Origin: Clostridiales bacterium
Lineage (GTDB): Bacteria; Bacillota; Clostridia; Oscillospirales; Oscillospiraceae
DNA length: 7,469 nucleotides
NCBI GenBank assembly: GCA_003533405.1
Contig: DQDL01000094.1
Coordinates: 25,315-32,783 of the forward strand
Direction: 5' to 3'
The notes beneath the pieces are model-generated. The model did no database searches. It saw only the letters and a program-made list of their open reading frames with translations, and had not been told where the DNA came from. Shown piece by piece: positions 1 through 6,474 of this stretch; position 1 is the first letter of the stretch; each line of letters starts with the position of its first letter. Both the position numbers and the translations under genes were made by a program.

Positions 1-1
1 A

Positions 2-2899
2 ATATCCGCATGTCTGCTTTTTTCTCTCATGTTCGTTGCGTTCATGGCAGCCGAAAAAAGCAAGGAAATGAGGGCGTGGATAGTCCTGCTCGGCGACATG
101 GCGTTATGGTCGTTGGGCTCGCTTTTTATGCGCCTTAATGTGTTCCCGAGTTATCAGTTTTGGTACTATGTCTCGCTTTTGGCGCTGTTTTCGATAGCGT
201 TTCTTGTGTATAACTATGTTTATCAGTTCGCAAATTACAAAAACGGGCTCGTTCGACTGATTTGGTTTGGCGGAACGGTTATAATCTTAGTGATATCGGC
301 CACCGGCTATTTCCTCGCTCCACCCGAAATGCTCACCAACGAGCAGGGCAATGCGGTGTTCAAATACGCTATGGATTGGCGCATCGCCATACCCTCTGTG
401 TTTTTCATGTGCATCGTTGCGTCCATCATCAGAATGTTCCGGCGCATCCTTGAGGAAAAGGGCACAAGAGCGCCCGGCGTTATGGAGATAATCATCGGCT
501 GCTTTGTGCTTGCGCTCGGCAATATCATTCAGATACTGCCCGGAAACACCTTCCCGTGGGACACACTGTTCGGCGCTGCGTTTGCCATCATGCTCATGCT
601 GTCTCTATATAAGAGAAGAATGTTCAACACGAAGCTCATCATCTCAAGCAGCATCCTCGTTGCGTTTTCGTCTGTCATGTGTGTTGCCACGGCGGCGTAC
701 TTCTTTCCGAGGGTCGCCGCACTGTTTGAGGAGGTCGGTGGACACTTGGCAAGCCCGCCGGTCGAGGCTTTTATCTTCCTGTCTGTAATTTTGTTTATTG
801 CGATAGTGCTGTTCAAGCGCCTGTTGTCGGCAATATTCTCCGACGAGGAGCAGCGTGGCTATATCATAAAGCGCTACAGCGATATCGTTTCCAAAACGCT
901 CGATATCGACAGCATACTGCGGGAGACCGTCAGAGTGATCAAAAACGAGCTCACGGTCAACCAAATGTATATCTGCCTGCTTCAGGACGGCAAATATGTC
1001 CCCGTGTGCAGTGCAATGCCGCTAAAGCCTGCTACTTTCACGATAGCCGCCGACCATCCCTGCGTAAAGTATTTTGAAAAGGCAAATAATAATTCAAACC
1101 ATATAGTTCTCCGTGAGTTTGAGACAAATCCTCTGTACAAGTCCCTGTGGGGCTCGGAAAAGGAGCTTTTCAATAAGCACGACATTTCGACAATCGTCGC
1201 ACTCAAGGACGGCAACAGCGTCGTCGGTTTGCTGCTGCTCGCCGAAAAGGAAAAGCGCATGGGCTATACCTACAGCGACTTTTCGTTCCTCAACACCATA
1301 TCCGCCATTGCGTCGATAGCCGTTAAGAATGCGGCACTTTACAAGCAGGTGGCGCAGCGTGAGTATCTGTTTTCGAGCATGACGGAGTTTATTCCGACTG
1401 CCATTTTGATAAAGCAAAAGGGCGAGGATAGCTTCTGCTTCGTAAGCGCCAACACCGAGCGGGTCTTGGGCTTGCCGGCCTCGTATTTCCGTGAGCGCTC
1501 GGCTCGCAAGGCACTTGTCGACGGTCTCGGCGAGGAGCGGGCGGCCGAGATAGTGAGCACGCTTTCCGGCTCATCAAAGGCATATACCTGCGATATCCCG
1601 TTTATAAATCGCAAGGATTGCCGTGAGCTGACGATAAGATGCGCATTCTCGCCGATAATTAACAATGGCATCGTTACGCATTATGTCTGCACCGTGAACG
1701 ACATTTCCGGCGATATCGCAGCCCAGGAGCTTCTTAAAAACTCCGTTGAGATTGCGCAGAACTCCAGCAAGGCGAAGGGCGAATTTCTCTCGCAGGTGTC
1801 ACACGAGATAAGAACGCCTATGAACTCCATAGCCGGACTTACCTATCTTGCAAGAGAGCTTGTCGGCAAGGACAACGAGGCCGAGCTGAGCGAATATCTC
1901 AATCAGATCGACCAGTCCTCGCAGTATCTTCTAAGCCTGCTCAACAACATCATGGACATGAGCAAGATCGAGAGCCGGAAGTACGAGGTGCAGTCAAAGC
2001 CTTTTGATGTTGAAAAAGTGCTCGATGAGGTGTATTCTGTATACAGTGTTCAAATGTCGGCAAAGAGCGTCGAGTTTACACTGGACACCGACGGACTTAG
2101 CTATAAGAATATCCTCGGCGATGAGATATCGCTGCGCAAGATACTCAATAACCTGCTGTCAAATGCTTACAAGTTCACGGGCTCCGGCGGAAAGGTGAGC
2201 CTTTCCGTTGAACAGAAGCTCACCGGCGATAAGTCCGTCATGATGCAGTTTAGAGTGTCCGACACGGGTGTCGGCATAAGCGAGCAGTTTATGCAGCACC
2301 TGTTCGAGCCGTACACGCAGGAGCAAAGCGAAAACGGCGGCAAAGCCGCAGGCAGCGGCCTTGGCATGGCGATATGCAAGAGCATGGTCGACCTGCAAAA
2401 CGGCAGCATCAGAGTGCACAGTGCCGTCGGCAAGGGCACGACCTTTACGGTCGATATCCCTTATACGCTGTGCCGCTCGGTAAAGTCTGAAAATAACGAG
2501 ACGATCGACTGTTCCGTGCTCAACGGTAAGAGAGTTCTGGTAGTCGACGATGTAATGATAAATACGGTCATAACAAAGCGCCTGCTTGAAAAGTACGGCG
2601 TTCTGGTCGACTGCGCCGAAAACGGCAGGGAAGCGGTCGAAAAGTTTGCGTACATGCCAGATCATTACTATGACGCCATACTCATGGACATCCAAATGCC
2701 AGTTTTAAACGGCATTGAGGCCGCAGCTCAGATAAGAGCGGTCAAAAAGCGCTATGCGGCGCTTGTGCCCATTGCGGCGATGACTGCCGATGCTTTCATC
2801 GGCGACAATCAAGCCGGGACGGGCGATTTCTGCGACTATATCATTAAGCCCGTAAGCCCTGACGAGCTCTACTCTAAGCTTATAAAGATCATTGATTAA
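2..2899 (+). CDS. Hybrid sensor histidine kinase (7TM-like, GAF, PAS, HisKA, HATPase, receiver), 5' partial
   Basis: Membrane sensor kinase with a fused C-terminal receiver. Residues are counted from the ATG at 29. Eight hydrophobic segments lie at about 17-36, 44-66, 77-97, 118-137, 151-171, 179-194, 203-227 and 247-268, and a partial one precedes them. A GAF-like domain follows (~288-438), then a PAS-like domain (~445-570). The HisKA H-box (SHEIRTPMN) carries the predicted phospho-accepting H592. The ATPase domain has the N-box (NNLLSNAYKFT, N708 and N712), G1 (DTGVGI, D745) and G2 (GSGLGMAI, 775-). The receiver (~833-955) keeps the acidic pair D840/D841, phospho-acceptor D887, T919 and K940-P941, so kinase and receiver both look active. 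The frame is open to the left edge, the ATG at 29 has no Shine-Dalgarno sequence and falls inside a hydrophobic helix, so the real start is probably upstream. No Hpt or DNA-binding output domain is present; the ligand is unknown. It is probably cotranscribed with the next gene, 12 nt downstream. Confidence 0.93.
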   Translation: MSACLLFSLMFVAFMAAEKSKEMRAWIVLLGDMALWSLGSLFMRLNVFPSYQFWYYVSLLALFSIAFLVYNYVYQFANYKNGLVRLIWFGGTVIILVISATGYFLAPPEMLTNEQGNAVFKYAMDWRIAIPSVFFMCIVASIIRMFRRILEEKGTRAPGVMEIIIGCFVLALGNIIQILPGNTFPWDTLFGAAFAIMLMLSLYKRRMFNTKLIISSSILVAFSSVMCVATAAYFFPRVAALFEEVGGHLASPPVEAFIFLSVILFIAIVLFKRLLSAIFSDEEQRGYIIKRYSDIVSKTLDIDSILRETVRVIKNELTVNQMYICLLQDGKYVPVCSAMPLKPATFTIAADHPCVKYFEKANNNSNHIVLREFETNPLYKSLWGSEKELFNKHDISTIVALKDGNSVVGLLLLAEKEKRMGYTYSDFSFLNTISAIASIAVKNAALYKQVAQREYLFSSMTEFIPTAILIKQKGEDSFCFVSANTERVLGLPASYFRERSARKALVDGLGEERAAEIVSTLSGSSKAYTCDIPFINRKDCRELTIRCAFSPIINNGIVTHYVCTVNDISGDIAAQELLKNSVEIAQNSSKAKGEFLSQVSHEIRTPMNSIAGLTYLARELVGKDNEAELSEYLNQIDQSSQYLLSLLNNIMDMSKIESRKYEVQSKPFDVEKVLDEVYSVYSVQMSAKSVEFTLDTDGLSYKNILGDEISLRKILNNLLSNAYKFTGSGGKVSLSVEQKLTGDKSVMMQFRVSDTGVGISEQFMQHLFEPYTQEQSENGGKAAGSGLGMAICKSMVDLQNGSIRVHSAVGKGTTFTVDIPYTLCRSVKSENNETIDCSVLNGKRVLVVDDVMINTVITKRLLEKYGVLVDCAENGREAVEKFAYMPDHYYDAILMDIQMPVLNGIEAAAQIRAVKKRYAALVPIAAMTADAFIGDNQAGTGDFCDYIIKPVSPDELYSKLIKIID

Positions 2900-2904
2900 G
2901 AGGA
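2898..2904 (+). promoter_or_regulatory. Ribosome binding site that fixes a TTG start
   Basis: AAGAGGA overlaps the stop codon of the kinase gene and lies 7 nt before the TTG at 2912. This supports TTG as the start of the O-antigen ligase-like gene. A second in-frame TTG at 2918 is too far from the site, and the first in-frame ATG (codon 27) lies inside the first hydrophobic segment. Confidence 0.7.
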
Positions 2905-2911
2905 CAGCGAT

Positions 2912-4297
2912 TTGAATTTGCACGATTTTTTTGAAAACGGACAGTATATAGCGTCAAAAGCGTGGAACAGCAAAGGTTTTTTTCCTGTAATGTTTATATC
3001 TTCACTGTTTGCACTTGTGACGGATACGCAGCTTCCGGTCATGTACCTGCTGGTTGCGGTTGTAGTGCTGCTGCTCGTTTTCTGCGACGATCTTCTGTCG
3101 ATAGTTTGCCCTATACTATGTATTTTTCTCCTTTCAACGAAATATTATACGGACTACACATCGCTTGTGCCATATGTGCCTTATGCCGCTGTGCCGTTTG
3201 CGGCAGCTGCCGTGTTCAACCTCGTGTATTACCGCAGGCCGCATGTCGGCGGCCGGTTCACCCTTCCGCTGTGCGCAGTGTCGGCGGCACTTCTCATAGG
3301 CGGTGTCGGGACTATCTCGGCAAAGGATTATTTCAGACCGACGAGCCTTTATTATATGCTCGGCCTCGGCGTCGTTATGCTCCTGATTTATTTTCTAGCC
3401 AATTCCAGACTGGAAAACGAGCGTGACTATGACCGTGTCGAGCGCATGGCGGACATTCTCTTTACGGCGGGAATGGTTGCCTCGGCAGTTGTTCTCATTT
3501 TCTATGCCGTTAATCTGGAGCGGTTCATCGAAAAAGGAAGCGTCCTTTTTTTCAAGCCGAGAAACTATGTTGCAAGTGTCCTTCTAATGACGCTGCCTGC
3601 ATCGTGCCTTTTGATCGAGCGGCGCAGGATACATCTTATAGGTTATGCCGTTATGTGTCTTGCACTTGTCATGAGCGGATCGAGGAGCGGTCTGCTTTTC
3701 GGCGCAATGATCGGCTTTGTCAGCGGCGTTTATATTTGCCACCTCAGACGGGAGAGCATTGCCGAACACAGGTGGTATAACTGGGCGTTTCTTGTTTTAG
3801 TCGCCGTGCTTTGCTATGTCGGTGTTAAGTATATTCCCGTTTTGTATTCGAGCAGACTTGTCGAGGGCAGCATCATATCCTCTAGTGAGACAAGAGTAAG
3901 CTTCATTGAACTTGGAATTAAGGATTTCCTTGCCTGCCCCATAAACGGTGTGGGACTGGGAAACACAAAAAATGTAGGAATATTCAAAGCTATCATACCC
4001 GGCAGCCTTGTTTTTTATCATAATGCCATCATTCAGGTAATGGGCTCCATGGGAGTCATAGGTGTAATGGCATACTGTTGGCTGTTCGGAGAGAGAATGC
4101 GCCTTATAGTCACAAATCTGCACAGCAAGCAGATAATCTTCGGCTTTTCCTACGCCGGAATACTTGCTATGTCGATGACTAACCCGGGCATATTCTGCCC
4201 GTTCCCGGAGGCTGCACTTCTCATCATCATGTTCTCGATAGCTGAAAAAGAGGCGAAAAGGCAAAATCAAATATATATGGTGGAGGATAGTGTATGA
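2912..4297 (+). CDS. O-antigen ligase/polymerase (Wzy_C) family membrane protein
   Basis: Polytopic membrane protein of 461 aa with roughly 12-14 hydrophobic segments, a usual size for the Wzy/WaaL superfamily. These proteins polymerise or transfer undecaprenyl-linked glycans on the outer face of the cytoplasmic membrane. Family marks: the SGSRSG motif at residues 255-260; a long exposed loop after about residue 310 with R328 (SSETRVSF), then PINGVGLGN; and H370 in HNAIIQVMGSMGVIG, like the Arg and His important in WaaL-type enzymes. The substrate cannot be read from sequence. In a Gram-positive with SLH proteins it would more likely be a secondary cell-wall or capsular polysaccharide than LPS, but that is inference. 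It starts at TTG with a good ribosome binding site, 12 nt after the kinase gene, and its stop overlaps the start of the next gene by 4 nt. No glycosyltransferase or flippase genes are in view, so it is not within a complete polysaccharide cluster here. Confidence 0.85.
   Translation: MNLHDFFENGQYIASKAWNSKGFFPVMFISSLFALVTDTQLPVMYLLVAVVVLLLVFCDDLLSIVCPILCIFLLSTKYYTDYTSLVPYVPYAAVPFAAAAVFNLVYYRRPHVGGRFTLPLCAVSAALLIGGVGTISAKDYFRPTSLYYMLGLGVVMLLIYFLANSRLENERDYDRVERMADILFTAGMVASAVVLIFYAVNLERFIEKGSVLFFKPRNYVASVLLMTLPASCLLIERRRIHLIGYAVMCLALVMSGSRSGLLFGAMIGFVSGVYICHLRRESIAEHRWYNWAFLVLVAVLCYVGVKYIPVLYSSRLVEGSIISSSETRVSFIELGIKDFLACPINGVGLGNTKNVGIFKAIIPGSLVFYHNAIIQVMGSMGVIGVMAYCWLFGERMRLIVTNLHSKQIIFGFSYAGILAMSMTNPGIFCPFPEAALLIIMFSIAEKEAKRQNQIYMVEDSV
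4282..4287 (+). promoter_or_regulatory. Ribosome binding site inside the upstream gene
   Basis: GGAGGA lies 6 nt before the ATG at 4294, within the last codons of the O-antigen ligase-like gene. With the ATGA stop/start overlap it indicates translational coupling, and it supports ATG 4294 as the start of the SLH protein. Confidence 0.75.
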
Positions 4298-6369
4298 AAA
4301 AAGCCATAAGCATCCTGCTGGTGCTCGTGCTGCTTGTTTCCCTTGCGCCGCTGTCGGTATTTGCGGCTGGAGACGAGTATGAGACGATAACCGGTACGGT
4401 CATGTTCAATGCCGGACATGACGATTCGAAAACGGATCACCCCTGCCCGTTTACCTATAGCGACGAGTATTTTACTCAGTCGGGCTATGACTACAGGCAG
4501 GATCTTGCGACCGTGACCATGGCAATGTGCTTCGCGGCGGGTAATGTTGCCGACCCCGCAAGGTACAAGGAAGGCCCCGCAAACCTTATCGATTTCTTTG
4601 ATCAGATAGGCTTCAAGGATTTTGAAGCGAACAAGGACTTTACCGAAAGACCCGGCAGGAACACCTTCGGCGTTGGCATCGCAAACAAGGTCATATACAT
4701 AGACGGTGAGAAGTACACCGTCATCGGTATGGGCCTGCGTGGCTGCGGCTACTATGCCGAGTGGGCAGGCGACCTGAATGTCGGCCTTGAGGGCGAGCAT
4801 ACGGGCTTTGCCATCTGCCGTGACACGGCGCTGGCGTTTTTAAAGGATTATCTTGCAAAGCACACGGAGATAACCGGCAAGGTTAAGCTCTGGTGCACCG
4901 GCTACAGCCGTGGTGCGGCCGGAACTAACATGCTCGGCGGTGCGATAGACGATATTATCGCATCCGGCAGCAGCATCGGCAAAAATGTCGAGCTTTCGGC
5001 TGACGATGTGTATTTCTACTGCTACGAGCCGCCCATGGGTGCAGATGTCAATAAAATCGGCAGCAGCATCTATAATAACATCCACAATATCGTTAACTAC
5101 AACGACCTCGTCGTCAAGGTTGCACCCGAGTGCATGGGCTTCGCCAGATACGGTGTCGATCATGTCCTGCCCAGCGCAAAGCTCGACGATAACTATGACG
5201 CACTCAAGGCTGACATGCTTGAGGTGTTCTCGACCTTTGAAAATGCGGGCACTTATCGCATTGATAATTTCAAGTATGTGACCGTTACCCCCAAAGCAAC
5301 CATCTCCAAGATAATAAACCTAAAAAACGGCATTACCATGACACAGGGCGAGTTCCTCGATCGCTTTGTCCAGAAGTTGTTCACCGAGGTGTTCACCAAA
5401 AGAGCTGAGGTCTACGCAGCTCAGGACGACATTTCAGAGATCGTCCTGCCGCTCATCGGCACATATCCCGACCAGTGGGATACATTCGTTGATATACTCA
5501 GCAAGAATGCGGCAAAAAACATCGGCGAGCTTATCTATGTGATAAAGAACAAGTCCACCGAAGAAGTCGTGAACTTTGTTGCGAACCTGTTCCTAGATGC
5601 CATGCGCGAAGCCGGCATAACCGAGTACAACTTCGAGCAGGTCAAGAAGATGGTAAGGCCTCTTACGCTTACCGTCATCAAGATAGTCACAAAATGCCCC
5701 GACGAGTTTGCAACGCTCATTTTCAACATAGTCGGTATCATGTCCGCCCACTACGGTGAGCTCGGCATGTCTTGGATGATGTCCATACCCGATGACTACA
5801 TGAACTCAAAGCCCGATGCGGTCATCAACAACATGCCCTTTACCGATGTCGGCATGGGCTCGTGGTTTTATGACAATGTCAAGTACTGCTACGATAACGG
5901 CCTCATGATAGGCGCTGACGCAAGCAGCTTTGTCCCCGAGGGCGCAGTGTCCAGAGGACAGGTCGTCACTGTCCTGTACCGCCTCGCCGGAACACCCTCC
6001 GTTGCGGGTCAGACCTGCCCATTTACGGATGTGGATGAAAGCTGGTGCAAGGATGCCATCGTTTGGGGTTATAATGCAGGCGTTGTTATGGGCTATGACG
6101 ACAATACCTTCCGCACCGACGAGTGCGTGACCCGAGAGCAGCTTGCCGCATTTGTGTACAGATACGCAAATGACGGAGCTGCCGCCTCCGGCAAGACATT
6201 GGCATTTACCGACGGCAGCCTTGTCTCAGATTACGCCGTACCGGCGATGAACTGGTGCATCAATAAGGGCGTTATCATAGGCATGGGCGACGGTACGCTT
6301 TATCCGCAGGGCAGCTCGACAAGAGCGCAGTTTGCCGCCATGATATCGAGACTTGCTCTTGCAGGCTAA
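4294..6369 (+). CDS. Secreted SLH-domain protein with lipase-like alpha/beta-hydrolase region
   Basis: 691-aa exported protein. The N-terminus is a typical signal peptide: MKK, a hydrophobic core, and a likely cleavage after SVFA or VFAA near residue 24. Residues ~45-300 resemble class-3 lipase-like alpha/beta hydrolases: a strand followed by the nucleophile elbow GYSRG (203-207, S205), and NIVNYNDLVVKVAP with D271 in the place of the usual acid. The catalytic His is uncertain; H290 (VDHVLP) and H486 (AHYGELGMSWMM) are candidates. Residues ~300-510 look mostly helical and match nothing I can name. Three SLH repeats follow at ~515-565, 576-627 and 638-690, each opening with FTD and carrying SRGQ, TREQ or TRAQ in the TRAE position. 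By family knowledge, three SLH repeats bind pyruvylated secondary cell-wall polysaccharide, so the enzyme would sit on the cell surface. The substrate (lipid, ester-bearing glycan or other) is unknown. It is the last gene of the operon, ahead of a hairpin terminator. Confidence 0.88.
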   Translation: MKKAISILLVLVLLVSLAPLSVFAAGDEYETITGTVMFNAGHDDSKTDHPCPFTYSDEYFTQSGYDYRQDLATVTMAMCFAAGNVADPARYKEGPANLIDFFDQIGFKDFEANKDFTERPGRNTFGVGIANKVIYIDGEKYTVIGMGLRGCGYYAEWAGDLNVGLEGEHTGFAICRDTALAFLKDYLAKHTEITGKVKLWCTGYSRGAAGTNMLGGAIDDIIASGSSIGKNVELSADDVYFYCYEPPMGADVNKIGSSIYNNIHNIVNYNDLVVKVAPECMGFARYGVDHVLPSAKLDDNYDALKADMLEVFSTFENAGTYRIDNFKYVTVTPKATISKIINLKNGITMTQGEFLDRFVQKLFTEVFTKRAEVYAAQDDISEIVLPLIGTYPDQWDTFVDILSKNAAKNIGELIYVIKNKSTEEVVNFVANLFLDAMREAGITEYNFEQVKKMVRPLTLTVIKIVTKCPDEFATLIFNIVGIMSAHYGELGMSWMMSIPDDYMNSKPDAVINNMPFTDVGMGSWFYDNVKYCYDNGLMIGADASSFVPEGAVSRGQVVTVLYRLAGTPSVAGQTCPFTDVDESWCKDAIVWGYNAGVVMGYDDNTFRTDECVTREQLAAFVYRYANDGAAASGKTLAFTDGSLVSDYAVPAMNWCINKGVIIGMGDGTLYPQGSSTRAQFAAMISRLALAG

Positions 6370-6385
6370 ATAGAATAAAAACATC

Positions 6386-6415
6386 AAAATCAGCCGTTTT
6401 ATAACGGCTGATTTT
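6386..6415 (+). terminator. Intrinsic terminator closing the envelope operon
   Basis: A perfect 13-bp inverted repeat (AAAATCAGCCGTT / AACGGCTGATTTT) with a TTAT loop lies 16 nt after the stop of the SLH protein gene. The right arm ends in TTTT followed by CTTGT, a short T-rich tail. The left flank is A-rich, so the element could also work on the opposite strand, but no minus-strand gene is seen here. Confidence 0.88.
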
Positions 6416-6416
6416 C

Positions 6417-6445
6417 TTGTGATTTGGTAATAAACATGATATAAT
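6417..6445 (+). promoter_or_regulatory. Sigma-A-type promoter for uvrB, extended -10
   Basis: The -10 box is a perfect TATAAT (6440-6445) preceded by TG one base upstream (TGATATAAT), an extended -10. At a 17-nt spacing lies TTGTGA (6417-6422), which matches 4 of 6 positions of TTGACA. Transcription would begin near 6452, leaving a leader of about 23 nt before uvrB. The -35 box starts two bases after the terminator stem. Confidence 0.75.
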
Positions 6446-6463
6446 ACAATGATAAACTAAAGC

Positions 6464-6468
6464 GGAGG
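6464..6468 (+). promoter_or_regulatory. uvrB ribosome binding site
   Basis: GGAGG lies 6 nt before the ATG at 6475 and fixes that codon as the uvrB start. Confidence 0.8.
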
Positions 6469-6474
6469 CTTTCA

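Noticed and set aside
29..31. ATG at 29 as the true start of the kinase gene
   Set aside because: The frame stays open to the left edge, no Shine-Dalgarno sequence precedes it, and it would start inside a hydrophobic helix. The gene is better called 5' partial.
2159..2695. 178-codon open frame on the minus strand inside the kinase gene
   Set aside because: It lies antisense to the conserved ATPase and receiver coding region and gives a protein with no recognisable motif. It is a by-product of the real gene's codon use.
2962..3426. 154-codon + strand frame inside the O-antigen ligase-like gene
   Set aside because: It is Cys/Arg-rich with no domain and overlaps the well-supported membrane protein frame, so it is an out-of-frame artefact.
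4272..4277. TATATA as a possible internal promoter for the SLH protein gene
   Set aside because: No -35-like hexamer is present at the proper spacing (AGAGGC lies there), and the 4-nt gene overlap fits cotranscription.
4267..4800. 177-codon open frame on the minus strand over the start of the SLH protein gene
   Set aside because: The + strand frame has a signal peptide, a ribosome binding site and recognisable domains; the antisense frame has none of these.
6370..6474. Possible small RNA or riboswitch between the SLH gene and uvrB
   Set aside because: The 105 bases are fully explained by a terminator hairpin, a promoter and a short leader with a ribosome binding site.
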